Shown here in pieces: positions 1 through 9,052 of a DNA stretch of 64,000 nucleotides (position 1 is its first letter; the number at the start of each line of letters is the position of its first letter). The stretch comes from an uncultured Clostridia bacterium (lineage in GTDB: Bacteria; Bacillota; Clostridia; TANB77; UBA1234): contig CALXZO010000001.1 in the NCBI GenBank assembly GCA_944393265.1, positions 140,813 through 204,812 on the forward strand, in the 5' to 3' direction. The notes below the pieces were generated by a model. It saw nothing but the letters and a program-made list of their open reading frames with translations. It had not been told where the DNA came from and did not search any database. A program made the position numbers and the translations under genes.

Positions 1-317
1 CAAGTTCAAGATATGTCATAAGTTAGAAAAGCCATATAACATATCTTACACTCAAATATAAGAATTAACGCTTCTAAACACGTACTGCTTTCGCAATAAA
101 ACTCGCACATTCGAAATTCATTTGCTTACTTATCTTAAAAAAGCTTTCAGTCGGTGGCCTTTTCTCCCTAAAAGAACTTAAGCAAACTACTACGCAAAAC
201 AAGCTAATGTGGTCATCGCTAAAATTATCAAAAACTAGAGTAATAATATAATAAAAAATAAGCGATGTCAAGTAGAAGCTAGTGTATCACGGATAATAAC
301 ATTAAAAAGATAAAAAA
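1..317. other. AT-rich stretch with no supported gene
   Basis: I see no convincing coding region, RNA gene or repeat here. The only open frame of note (65 codons, minus strand, 74-271) has no clear ribosome binding site and no recognisable protein features, so I did not call it. The stretch ends at the terminator hairpin of the GC-rich gene at 355-897. Confidence 0.5.
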
Positions 318-344
318 GCAGGCGCTGAAAAATTCAGCGCCTGC
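318..344 (-). terminator. Rho-independent terminator of the GC-rich membrane-protein gene
   Basis: A perfect 12-bp stem (GCAGGCGCTGAA / TTCAGCGCCTGC) with a 3-base loop. It is followed on the minus strand by six U residues, the A-run at 312-317. It lies 10 bases past the stop codon of the gene at 355-897. Confidence 0.9.
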
Positions 345-354
345 TTCCACCCGG

Positions 355-897
355 TTATTCCTCGGTCGGAGAAGGTCTCGCACGCCTGCGACGTGGCGTG
401 GTAGCCGTAGGCTTAGGCTCGGACACCTCCTCTGGAGTGGCTGCAGGTTCTGCAACCGCCTTTGCCCTCGCCTTGGGCTTGGGCTTGGACTCCTCCTTCG
501 GAGTGGCTGCAGGTTCTGCAACCGCCTTTGCCCTCGCCTTGGGCTTGGGCTTGGACTTGGACGAGGTCTCGGCCTGGGCCACCCGTTCCAGGACGGCCTG
601 GGTGATCCTCTCGACCATCTCTTCCTCTTGTTGCCCTTTCGGAGGCTCCTCTTCCTCCGACGCCTTCACCTTTTCGTAAAGGCGACTTAGGAGGAGGGTG
701 ATGGACCCCCCCCTAGATGCGGCGATGAACGCGAGGAAAAGGCAAATGGCGCACAACACCAAGACGGCGATTGCTCCCGCCTTCCCAATCTCCCGCGTCA
801 GCGGACGCTGGAAAATCAGGCTGGCAGCGCACGCGATGAGCGCTACCGTGAACATCTTGGTTACCCGGGTGGTGGTAGACTTTTCGGTTTTTTTCAT
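355..897 (-). CDS. GC-rich two-helix membrane protein with Lys/Pro/Ala-rich tail, unknown function
   Basis: A 180-residue protein I do not recognise. Residues about 15-30 and 41-60 are hydrophobic and likely span the membrane. A charged segment follows (about 75-110, Glu-rich, possibly helical), then a low-complexity tail holding two near-identical 22-residue repeats that start KPKPKARAKAVAEP, and an Arg-rich end. The start is supported by AAAGGAGG a few bases upstream. The gene is far richer in G and C than every neighbour, and its codon choice (GCC, CTC, GCG, CGG) is unlike the rest of the window. Three codons are CGG (583-585, 793-795, 865-867), a codon I find in no intact native gene here. 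It has its own terminator and stands alone. Recent transfer or a chimeric assembly are both possible. That it is a real open frame is fairly sure; its function is unknown. Confidence 0.7.
   Translation of the reverse strand: MKKTEKSTTTRVTKMFTVALIACAASLIFQRPLTREIGKAGAIAVLVLCAICLFLAFIAASRGGSITLLLSRLYEKVKASEEEEPPKGQQEEEMVERITQAVLERVAQAETSSKSKPKPKARAKAVAEPAATPKEESKPKPKARAKAVAEPAATPEEVSEPKPTATTPRRRRARPSPTEE
434..556 (-). repeat. Tandem 66-bp repeat inside the GC-rich gene
   Basis: Two adjacent copies (434-499 and 500-565) are almost identical over their first 57 bases and diverge at the far end of the second copy. Each encodes 22 residues rich in Lys, Pro and Ala. The near identity at DNA level points to a recent duplication or slippage. 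Confidence 0.85.
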
Positions 898-982
898 GAA
901 AAAAAACCTCCTTTCATCTAAATTACTACCAATTGTATTATACTACATATTATGTTAATTTGCAATAATACCTAAAATTTTC

Positions 983-1011
983 TTTCATTTTTTTCCAATA
1001 AATGCTATGAT
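983..1011 (+). promoter_or_regulatory. Possible sigma-A promoter of hppA
   Basis: TTTCAT (983-988) and TATGAT (1006-1011) are separated by 17 bases, 42 bases before the hppA start. The -10 box is good and the -35 box is weak. Confidence 0.35.
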
Positions 1012-1052
1012 ATTTTTGTAGTTATTATCTAATATTAGGGGGTGTTTTTTTC

Positions 1053-3122
1053 ATGTTTGAGAACATGGATATGCTCTGGGCTGGAATTTCCATTGTAATT
1101 TCAATTATTGCATTTGGAATTGCATTTTATTTTTATAAATGGATTTTAAAACAGCCTACAGCAAATGAGAAATTAAAAAGTGTTGGACAGCTAATCAGGG
1201 AAAATTCTTTTAAGTTCTTAAAAAAAGAGTACTCTATATTAGCTACATTTGTAATTATAGTTTCTATTATAATTATACTAGTATTTCCTACTCCGCTTTG
1301 GAGTGAAAGTGCAAGTTTTGCAAATAATTTTGTTATGGCAATTGCTTATATTTTTGGCTCATTCTTTTCTGCTCTTGCTGGATGGATTGGAATAAGCGTT
1401 GCAACTATAGCAAACGTAAAAACTGCTACACTTGCTAAGAAGGACATTAAAGATTCTTTCGTGTGTGGATTTAGAGGTGGCGCAGTAATGGGCATGGCAG
1501 TAGTTGGAACGTCACTACTTGGGGCAGCACTTTTATACATTATAACAGGAAATCCAGATACCGTACTTGCATTTAGCTTTGGAGCCAGTTCACTTGCATT
1601 GTTCGCAAAAGCAGGCGGCGGAATATTTACAAAAACTGCTGATATTGCAGCAGACTTAACAGGAAAAGTAGAACTTGGCATTCCTGAGGATGATCCTAGA
1701 AACCCAGCAGTTATAGCAGATAATGTGGGAGATAATGTAGGTGACGTAGCAGGAATGGGCGCGGACCTTTTCGATTCGAATATTGCCGCTATTGCTGCGA
1801 CTATAGTTATAGCTATTCCGCTTGGACAAGTTGCAATTTTATTTGCGTTCGCATCGCTTGGATTACTTGCCTCTATTATAGGTGTTTTGTGCTCTCGTAT
1901 TGGTAAGAACGGAACCCCAAGCAAAGCACTAAATAATGGTACTTATTTAACATGTAGCCTGTTTGCAATATTTACATTTATTGCTACATATCTTTGTAAT
2001 TTTGAAATGAGAATTTGGGGAGCATCAATTATTGGTATGATTGTAGGTGTAATAATTGGTATAACTAGTGACTTCTTTACAGGCGATAACAAAAAACCTG
2101 TAAAAAAGGTGGCTGAAAGTTGTCAAAAGGGTCCTGCGTTTACAGTTCTTTCTGGCTTTGCCTATGGCCTTTTAAGTGCACTACCTGCACTACTTGGTAT
2201 AGGAATAGCAGCACTTGCATCATACAAATTATGCGAGCCATTGAATTTAATATATAACACGACCGGGTATGAATTATTAGGAATCTCTATGTCAGCTATA
2301 GGAATGCTTTCAATCGTAGGAATGATTGTTTCTAACGACGCATACGGCCCTATCGTAGATAATGCAAGAGGACTTGCAGAAATGGGTGATTTGGGCGAAG
2401 ATGTTATAAAAGTTGCAGATGAATTAGATGCGGCAGGAAACACTACAAAAGCAATTACAAAAGGTTTTGCCATCGCTGCGGCTGGCTTAACGGTTATTTC
2501 TTTACTTGCTGCGTTTATGCAAGTTGTTGAGAGCAAAACAGGAGTGCAAACAGGATTTGATATCATGAATCCAACAGTATTCTTTGGTGCACTTGTTGGT
2601 GTCGCAATACCAGCTGTATTCTCTGCTTTACTAATATTCGGAGTTAATAAAAATTCTCAAATATTAGTTGAAGAAATTCATAACCAATTTAAAAAAGATC
2701 CTGGAATTAAAGAAGGAACATCTTCTCCAGACTATGGTAGATGTATTGTGCTTGCAACAAGAGGCGCAATGAGAGAATTATTACCAGCAAGCTTAGTAGC
2801 AATATTCTCAACACTTGCAGTTGGATTTGTTGGAGGCGTTGAGGCAATTGGCGGCTATCTAACTGGAAACATTTTGTCTGGATTATTATTGGCTATGTTA
2901 ATGAGTAATGCGGGCGGATTATGGGACAACGCAAAGAAATATATAGAAGCTGGTAATTTCGGCGGAAAAGGTTCAGAAGCACATAAAGCAGCAGTAATAG
3001 GTGATACAATAGGAGATCCATTTAAAGATACGGCTGGGCCATCAATCAATACTCAAATTACCGTAGTGTCACTAGTTTCATCATTGTCTGCAGAATTATT
3101 CTTATTACACTCTATATTCTAG
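1053..3122 (+). CDS. hppA: Membrane-bound ion-pumping pyrophosphatase (K+-independent type)
   Basis: A 689-residue polytopic membrane protein of the H+/Na+-translocating pyrophosphatase family, of usual length. It hydrolyses pyrophosphate and moves H+ (or Na+) across the cell membrane. The acidic substrate-binding motifs are present: DDPRNPAVIADNVGDNVGD near residue 211 and the C-terminal GDTIGDPFKDT near 650. In the segment GNTTKAITKG the fifth residue is Lys 466; K+-dependent enzymes carry Ala there, so K+ independence is inferred. Ion specificity is not settled by what I can see; H+ is more usual for this subtype. The GGGGG ribosome site sits ten bases before the ATG. It is a single-gene unit between a possible promoter and a strong terminator. 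Confidence 0.95.
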   Translation: MFENMDMLWAGISIVISIIAFGIAFYFYKWILKQPTANEKLKSVGQLIRENSFKFLKKEYSILATFVIIVSIIIILVFPTPLWSESASFANNFVMAIAYIFGSFFSALAGWIGISVATIANVKTATLAKKDIKDSFVCGFRGGAVMGMAVVGTSLLGAALLYIITGNPDTVLAFSFGASSLALFAKAGGGIFTKTADIAADLTGKVELGIPEDDPRNPAVIADNVGDNVGDVAGMGADLFDSNIAAIAATIVIAIPLGQVAILFAFASLGLLASIIGVLCSRIGKNGTPSKALNNGTYLTCSLFAIFTFIATYLCNFEMRIWGASIIGMIVGVIIGITSDFFTGDNKKPVKKVAESCQKGPAFTVLSGFAYGLLSALPALLGIGIAALASYKLCEPLNLIYNTTGYELLGISMSAIGMLSIVGMIVSNDAYGPIVDNARGLAEMGDLGEDVIKVADELDAAGNTTKAITKGFAIAAAGLTVISLLAAFMQVVESKTGVQTGFDIMNPTVFFGALVGVAIPAVFSALLIFGVNKNSQILVEEIHNQFKKDPGIKEGTSSPDYGRCIVLATRGAMRELLPASLVAIFSTLAVGFVGGVEAIGGYLTGNILSGLLLAMLMSNAGGLWDNAKKYIEAGNFGGKGSEAHKAAVIGDTIGDPFKDTAGPSINTQITVVSLVSSLSAELFLLHSIF

Positions 3123-3136
3123 AATTATAACCACTA

Positions 3137-3171
3137 AAGAGGCAAAGTTATTGAACATAACTTTGCCTCTT
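3137..3171 (+). terminator. Terminator downstream of hppA
   Basis: A 15-bp perfect stem (AAGAGGCAAAGTTAT and its complement) with a 5-base loop, starting 15 bases after the hppA stop codon. The T-run that follows is short and broken (TTATAATTTTT). Confidence 0.8.
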
Positions 3172-3293
3172 TATAATTTTTATGTGGTAGAAAAAATTAA
3201 AGCTGGCTCATGTAGAAGATTAACAGACATAAAAAAAGAAACTAAAAAGTATTCTTTTTAATTTCCAATTTCTGTATTTAAATCAATAATCAA

Positions 3294-3485
3294 CTATTCT
3301 GCCTTTTTTGATTTTACAGCAATAACTTCCTTACCGTCATAATATCCACAATTTTTACATACTTTGTGTGGCTCTACAGGCTCATGACAATGAGAACACT
3401 CCGCAATATTAGGATTCTCTAACTTCCATGTAGATCTTCTTAGGCCAGTTCTTGCTTTTGACCATCTTCTTTTTGGTTGTGCCAT
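3294..3485 (-). CDS. rpmF: Ribosomal protein bL32
   Basis: A 63-residue ribosomal protein of the large subunit. The N-terminus MAQPKRRWSKART is typical of bL32. Cys30, Cys33, Cys43 and Cys46 form the zinc-ribbon pattern of the zinc-binding form. A GAGGAGGG ribosome site lies eight bases before the ATG. In many Firmicutes rpmF follows the DUF177 gene yceD; here the neighbour is an unknown 69-residue protein instead. Confidence 0.97.
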   Translation of the reverse strand: MAQPKRRWSKARTGLRRSTWKLENPNIAECSHCHEPVEPHKVCKNCGYYDGKEVIAVKSKKAE

Positions 3486-3615
3486 TTTATATTTCCCTCC
3501 TCTAGGTTTATTTTAAAATATATACATAAAACTATCTATATTTTCACATGAGTCAACGAATGAAATTATACACTGCTTTATATAATTTGTCAAGCACCTA
3601 TCCTTACAAAGGACA

Positions 3616-3825
3616 CTAATCAAGCGGATAAAACTTTATTGTTGCTTCTGGAATTTCACCTTCATATCTAGGTTTTTGAATAGTCAAATCAAAAGACGCA
3701 ACAGTTTTATATGGATTTATTGAGTAGTGTGGTGCTAGTGGCGATTCAGTGTTACTAGCTGCTGCAGGCAAATATTTATTTTTTTTCCTACTGAATGGCA
3801 TAAAAAACTTACTAAATACACCCAT
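3616..3825 (-). CDS. Small hypothetical protein (69 aa)
   Basis: A 69-residue protein without recognised family. The first 18 residues (MGVFSKFFMPFSRKKNKY) are aromatic and basic, and there is no clear membrane helix. The C-terminal half is Pro/Tyr-rich. A GAGGGG ribosome site precedes the ATG at good spacing. It lies between murD and rpmF on the same strand, 55 bases after murD. Being flanked by real genes and having a good ribosome site makes it likely real, but I can offer no function. Confidence 0.55.
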   Translation of the reverse strand: MGVFSKFFMPFSRKKNKYLPAAASNTESPLAPHYSINPYKTVASFDLTIQKPRYEGEIPEATIKFYPLD

Positions 3826-3880
3826 TGCTATTCCCCTCTTCTTTAGTTATTTTTTCGACTATATTTTATATGTGTTTTAA

Positions 3881-5303
3881 TTATTTTTCAAGTGAATTAT
3901 CTAAATTATTTACAAAACATTTAAACTTATCGCCTCTTTCCATAAAATTCTTGAACATATCAAAGCTTGCACTAGCTGGTGAGAAAAAGACAATATCGCC
4001 TTCAACAGAATTATTATATGCCACATCTACGGCTTCTTTTAAAGAGTTAACTTCAAATATTGGCAATGATAAATCAATATCACGTTCCTTAATCTTCTTT
4101 ATCGTTGCAGTCTTTATCTTATCTTTTGTTTGCCCCATTAAAATTAGTATCTTAACATGATCAATTATATACTCTCCCATGTCTGTGTAATCAAGATGTT
4201 TATCATATCCACCAGCTATTAAAATAACTTTCTCTTTAAAACTCACAAGCCCCGCAATAGTCCTTGTAGGACTGCTTCCGATAGAATCATTATACCATTT
4301 AACTCCGTTTAGCTCACGAACAAATTCCATTCTATGTTCAACACCTTTGAATGTAGATAATACTTTTTTAATTGATTCGAGTTTTACTAAATCTTGGATA
4401 GCAGCTATTGCTGTACACGCGTTTTCAATGTTATGCGTTCCTAATAGAATTATATCATTTATGTCAATCACAGATGTTTTCTCTCCGTTTTTTACTATCT
4501 TTATTTCATTACCATCTAAAATAACGCCATTATCTAATTTTGTTCTAATACTAAAAAATCTAACATTGCTTTTTGTATTCTCCGCGAGCTCTTTAGTAAT
4601 CTCATTATCATAATTTAGAACTATGATATTATCTTTTTTTTGATATTTAAATATATTTTCTTTAGCTTCTATGTATTCTTCATAAGATTTATGAACGTCT
4701 AAATGATTTGGAGATATATTAGTTATTATAGATATATCTGGACTGGATTTAAATGTCATAAGTTGGAAACTGCTTAATTCTAATACTATTATGTCTTCTG
4801 GAGTCATTTCATCTATTTTAGAAAAAAGAGGTGTACCAATGTTTCCGCCAATATAGCATTTGTAGCCATCTTCGCATAAAATGTTATATATAAGAGTAGT
4901 TGTTGTTGTTTTTCCGTCACTACCAGTTATTCCTATAATTTTTGAAGGAGCTAATTCAAGTAGCATTTCTATTTCAGATGTTAGCACAGCCCCGCGTTCC
5001 ACTTCTTTTTTTATTTCTGGCATATCTGGACGCATTCCGAGGAGTTCTAAATATAATATCGTATCCATGTAAATTTTCTAGGTAATTATCTCCCAAAGAA
5101 AAATTAACTCCCGAAAGCGAATACTCCTCTATTAGTGCTTTATCAAGTTCCTCTTCTGTTTTTTTATCGAATACTGTTAAGTTAACGTCTAAGTCCATTA
5201 GGTACTTGATAAGCGGTGTATTGCTAATTCCCATTCCCATAACAGCAACGTACTTTCCCTTTATGCTTTCCTTAAATTTTTGAAGTTTTTCATTTTTGAA
5301 CAT
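3881..5303 (-). CDS. murD: UDP-N-acetylmuramoylalanine--D-glutamate ligase, needs +1 recoding at CGG
   Basis: A cytoplasmic peptidoglycan precursor ligase that adds D-Glu to UDP-MurNAc-L-Ala using ATP. The N-terminal Rossmann part (frame ending near 4974) and the ATPase plus C-terminal domains (frame 3881-5068) lie in different frames. They join exactly if the C of CGG at 5037-5039 is skipped, giving the family junction RTPGMRPDMPEI. The joined product is 473 residues, a normal MurD length. The P-loop GSDGKTTTT and the substrate motif NDSIGSSPTRT are present. I chose the ATG at 5303 because GAAGGAG lies eight bases before it, whereas a GTG nine bases further upstream directly abuts that site. 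It follows pfkA by 31 bases on the same strand. An essential gene would not be expected to be a pseudogene, so recoding is favoured over decay. Confidence 0.9.
5037..5039 (-). other. Putative +1 recoding site (CCT CGG AAT) in murD
   Basis: Codon 89 of murD is CGG. Reading on in frame gives 22 unrelated residues and a stop. Skipping the C gives GGA (Gly) and restores the conserved proline-glycine of MurD. Confidence 0.88.
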
Positions 5304-5334
5304 TAAATTCACTCCTTCAAATTATCAAAAATAA

Positions 5335-6453
5335 TTACTCGTCACCTAGACATATTCCTATTCGTCTAGCAGTTTGTATCCAAACAGAATCCATTGGAAC
5401 ATTTTTAATATTCGATGATTGCTCACCTATTTTTGTATCTGGTCCAGCTACATCATCTAATGGGACATACGTAAGTTTACCATTTAATAATGTAACCATG
5501 ACATTAAATTTTTCTTCTAATGCTAACTGCATTGCCATTGAACCATATTCAGTGGATAGTATTCTATCATATGGACCGGTATCTCCGCCTCTTTGAATAT
5601 AACCTAAAAGAGTACTTCTTGTTTCATTACCAGTTAATTTTTGAAGTTCTTGTGCAAGAAAATCTCCTGCGCCACCAAGTCTAATTGAATCTGGGCTCCC
5701 TTCAACAGTTGCTTTTATTGTCATCTCTCCATCTACAGGTTTTGCACCTTCAGCAACAACTATTATGCTATAATTTTTTCCACGTCGTTTTCTTTGTTCA
5801 ATTTTATTTGTAATGGCTTCTAATTTATATGGTATTTCAGGAATTAGAACGGTATCTGCTCCACCGGCAATACCAGCAGCAAGAGCAATCCAACCAGCAT
5901 ATCTTCCCATAACTTCTAGAATCAAAACTCTACTATGAGATTCAGCAGTGGTCTTAATTCTATCTATCGCCTCAGTGGCAATTTCAACGGCTGTATAAAA
6001 TCCAAAAGTTGTATCAGTGAAAGGAACATCATTATCAATGGTTTTTGGTACTCCGATTACATTAATACCTCTTCTTGTGTAATCTCTAGCAGATTTAAGT
6101 GAGCCATCGCCTCCTATTACAATAAGGCAATCATAATTTTCTCTTTTCAATCTATCAGCTATTTCATATGATTTGTCAACCAATTCAATTTCACCATTTT
6201 CCTTTTTTACAGGAATTGCAAAAGTATTTGTTTTATTATTTGAGCCTAGTATCGTACCTCCTTTTGCAATAATATCACTTGTTATACTAGAATCAAGTTT
6301 TATATACCTGTTTTCTAGTAGACCTTTATACCCTTCTAAAAAGCCGTAAGTTTCAACTTCTGCATACTCAGCGGTTTTTACAATACCTCTTATTACAGCA
6401 TTTAACCCTGGACAGTCCCCCCCAGCTGTTATTATTCCAACCTTTTTTATCAT
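5335..6453 (-). CDS. pfkA: 6-phosphofructokinase, mixed ATP/PPi signature
   Basis: A 372-residue phosphofructokinase of the PfkA family, which phosphorylates fructose 6-phosphate in glycolysis. GGDCPGLNAVIRG (11-23) opens the nucleotide site. GGDGS (114-118) has Gly where PPi-dependent enzymes have Asp, suggesting ATP use. PKTIDND (136-142) has Lys where classic ATP enzymes have Gly, as in PPi-dependent and some intermediate enzymes. Donor choice is therefore uncertain; I lean to ATP. An AAAGGAGG ribosome site precedes the ATG. It lies 40 bases after the PBP1A gene and just before murD. A membrane and a soluble pyrophosphatase are both encoded nearby, so pyrophosphate use is worth testing. 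Confidence 0.93.
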   Translation of the reverse strand: MIKKVGIITAGGDCPGLNAVIRGIVKTAEYAEVETYGFLEGYKGLLENRYIKLDSSITSDIIAKGGTILGSNNKTNTFAIPVKKENGEIELVDKSYEIADRLKRENYDCLIVIGGDGSLKSARDYTRRGINVIGVPKTIDNDVPFTDTTFGFYTAVEIATEAIDRIKTTAESHSRVLILEVMGRYAGWIALAAGIAGGADTVLIPEIPYKLEAITNKIEQRKRRGKNYSIIVVAEGAKPVDGEMTIKATVEGSPDSIRLGGAGDFLAQELQKLTGNETRSTLLGYIQRGGDTGPYDRILSTEYGSMAMQLALEEKFNVMVTLLNGKLTYVPLDDVAGPDTKIGEQSSNIKNVPMDSVWIQTARRIGICLGDE

Positions 6454-6493
6454 TGAAATTCCTCCTTTTTCATTTGATTATATATATTAATTA

Positions 6494-8844
6494 TTAATTT
6501 TGCCACCAAAAACCAGAATTATTATAATCGTCGTAATCATTGTTATTATTGTCATTATCTTCTTCTTCATCCGGGAAGTGTGACGATATATAATTTCCGT
6601 TTTCATCCTTAGGACAGTAATGATATTCGCAGTAGTCCATAGGGACTTCATAGTCAAAGTCCAAAGGAAGAGCAGATGGCTTTTTTTCATAGTTTCTATC
6701 TATGCAAACTATTTCAATTGTGCCTGCATCTATACAAGTTGGATTAGCAAGTAAAAGTGTCTCAGGGCATACAGTTGCCAAAACATGCATGTTGCATTCT
6801 TCAGTTGGTACTGTAGTTGGTGTAAAAAATTCAGTAACTGTTCTATCACCTCTTCTATCCGACCTACACAAATCTGTAGCAAGCATTCCGGAATCTGCAC
6901 AAACTTCGCAAGTTACAACACCCGAAGGTTTTACAAAATCTTTTCGCGGTAAATTACTATGGATTTCTTGCATAACTGCTTTCCAAATTTTTGCAGCTGG
7001 ATTTCCACTCATATTTATATATTTTGGATTATCATATCCTACCCACACTGAAGCCACATAATATGGAGTATAGCCAGCAAACCATCTATCTTTAGAATCA
7101 TCAGCAGTACCTGTTTTACCAGCTACAGGCATATTAGAAAGAGCCGCTGAAGAACCAGTTCCATTTCTGCCAGATACAACATCTTTTAGCATACTTGTAA
7201 CAATATATGCAGCTTCAGGAGAAATAACCTCTTTTAATTTACTAGTTTTTTCAAGCAGCACATCTCCTTCTTTTGCTAGTACTTTAGTATATAACTTAGG
7301 CTCTATATATATACCACTGTTTGCGATAGTAGCATACGCAGCAGCATGTTCTAAAGGAGAAATTCCTTTACTCAAACCACCTAAAGCAAGTGAAGCTGGA
7401 TATGCATCAGATGAAGTAAGAGAAGTTATACCAAAATTTTTAAGATATTCTATTGATTTCGTAGCACCAACATCTTGAAAAGCTTTGGCCGCTATTATAT
7501 TACTTGAAATTTCTATTCCTTTTCGTACACTTGTAAGACCTCTGTATCCTGAATAACTATTTGATGGCGACCAAACTGTAGTACTAAATCTGAAAGTTAC
7601 AGGGACATCATCATAAGTAGATGCAGCTGTGAATACACCCATATCAATACCTGGCGCATAAACAGCAAGTGGCTTAATAGTAGAACCCGGTTGCCTATAC
7701 GACATAGTTGCACGGTTTAGACCTCTTTGAGTATTTTTAACACCTGTTCCTCCTACTAATCCGACAACGTCTCCCATTTTATAATCTATAACAACCATTG
7801 CAGATTGTATTTCTGGATCATATTGACCATTTCTTAGTTTAAAATATTCCTCGCCAGAATATACTTTTTCAATTGTCGATTGAATTTCAGGGTCAACAGT
7901 AGAGTATATTTTTAAGCCGTTTGAATAAATCATTTTTTGTGCCATTACTTTAGTTACACCCTTTTCGGCCTGTAAATCTGCGATTACTTCTTCAATTATC
8001 GCATCAACAAAATATGAATTGCTAGATGACGGTTCCAGTGTTCCTTTTTGAAAAACTAACTCTTGAGCTAGAGCTTCATCGTATTGCTCTTTAGAAATTG
8101 ATTCTAATTCATACATTTTTGAAAGAACAATTTTTTGACGTGCGATTGCTGCATCTGGATAATGGTAAGGATTTCTTCCTTCTGGAGATTGTGCAAGTCC
8201 GGCAATCAGTGCACATTCGGCAATTGTTAATTCACTTGCACTTTTATTAAAATATGTATACGAAGCAGTTTCAACGCCGTATGCTCCTTCGCCTAAATAA
8301 ATTATATTCATATATAGTTCTATAATTTGGTCTTTAGACAACCATTGCTCGAGTTGTATTGCACGAACAATTTCACGTGCTTTTCTTTGCCAGCTTCTGT
8401 CATCATCTTGAGTAACTTTCTTAATCAATTGTTGCGTAATAGTACTTCCGCCGAAATCAGAATTACCAGTAAAAATATATTTAAAAGTTGCTGCAGCAGT
8501 ACGCTTTATATCAATTCCAATGTGAGATTCAAATCGCTCGTCTTCGATAGCTATAAAAGCTTTTGGAAGGTACGGAGACATCTCACCAAGTGTAGAATAT
8601 AGCCTGTTTTCAGAACTATATAGTGTTGCATATTCATTTCCGTATTTATCATATATAATTGTTGTTAAATTACTAATTTCAAAATCCGAACGAGACAAGC
8701 CACCGTGCACCGTTTAAAATTGCAATAACAGCACCAACAGCTAAACCTATCCCAATTAAAAATAAAACAAGAATAGTAAGTAAAATTGTTTTTAATACTT
8801 TATGATTCTTTTTACCGCTTTTTCTTTTTTTCATCCTTTGGCAT
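6494..8844 (-). CDS. Class A penicillin-binding protein (PBP1A type), needs two +1 recodings at CGG
   Basis: A bifunctional glycosyltransferase-transpeptidase that polymerises and cross-links peptidoglycan outside the membrane. The uninterrupted frame (6494-8710) lacks the essential N-terminal membrane anchor. From the ATG at 8844, well spaced after TAGGAGG, nine codons lead to CGG followed at once by TAA. Skipping the C continues with KKNHK and a long hydrophobic anchor. A second CGG at 8703-8705 must be skipped likewise to enter the catalytic frame (NGA-GGLSRSDFEI). The full product would be 782 residues. The GT51 domain has EDERFESHIGID and GGSTITQQL. The transpeptidase has the STIK active-site tetrad and KTGTADD. 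The tail is rich in Asp, Glu and Asn. It lies between dprA and pfkA. Confidence 0.9.
8703..8705 (-). other. Putative +1 recoding site (GCA CGG TGG) in the PBP1A gene
   Basis: Codon 47 of the recoded reading frame is CGG. Without a shift the membrane-anchor frame ends eight codons later at TGA. Skipping the C gives GGT (Gly) and joins the anchor to the glycosyltransferase domain. Confidence 0.88.
8815..8817 (-). other. Putative +1 recoding site (AAG CGG TAA) near the PBP1A start
   Basis: Codon 10 counted from the ATG at 8844 is CGG and the next codon is TAA. Skipping the C gives GGT (Gly) and runs into the membrane anchor. A start at the internal ATG 8834 would avoid this site, but that ATG is 17 bases from the AGGAGG motif, so the upstream start is better supported. 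Confidence 0.72.
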
Positions 8845-9052
8845 TTCTTCGCCTCCTATAAGATTTCATACTAAACTACTAAAAAATTATATACTAACAA
8901 GCATAAAAAGTAAACTATAGAGAAAAGGAAATCATTAAATTTTCATTCAAGAATCTGCATAAAGTTAGACGTATAAACATGGGGACGGAGTTTTTGTCCG
9001 TACTGTTTGAGGTTATTACGCTAGTCAAATTAACTTTAAAAAGTATATATGT
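8845..9052. other. Intergenic region between dprA and the PBP1A gene
   Basis: No gene seen. The far end holds the PBP1A ribosome site. The middle is AT-rich and may hold its promoter, though no clear -35/-10 pair stands out. The small palindrome at 8981-9003 is listed separately. Confidence 0.5.
8981..9003. repeat. Short palindrome resembling a REP-like GGGGACGG element
   Basis: GGGGACGGAGTTTTTGTCCG pairs ACGGA with TCCGT around a GTTTTTG loop. It resembles the GGGGACGGTTCT...GTCCC sequences often found dispersed in bacterial genomes near transposase remnants. Only one copy is seen here, so this is a similarity remark rather than a proven element. It could also act as a weak terminator. Confidence 0.3.

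Noticed and set aside
74..271. 65-codon open frame on the minus strand
   Set aside because: No ribosome binding site and no protein-like features; composition is like noncoding sequence.
698..958. Plus-strand open frame opposite the GC-rich gene
   Set aside because: It is a shadow of the minus-strand gene, which has the better ribosome site and a terminator.
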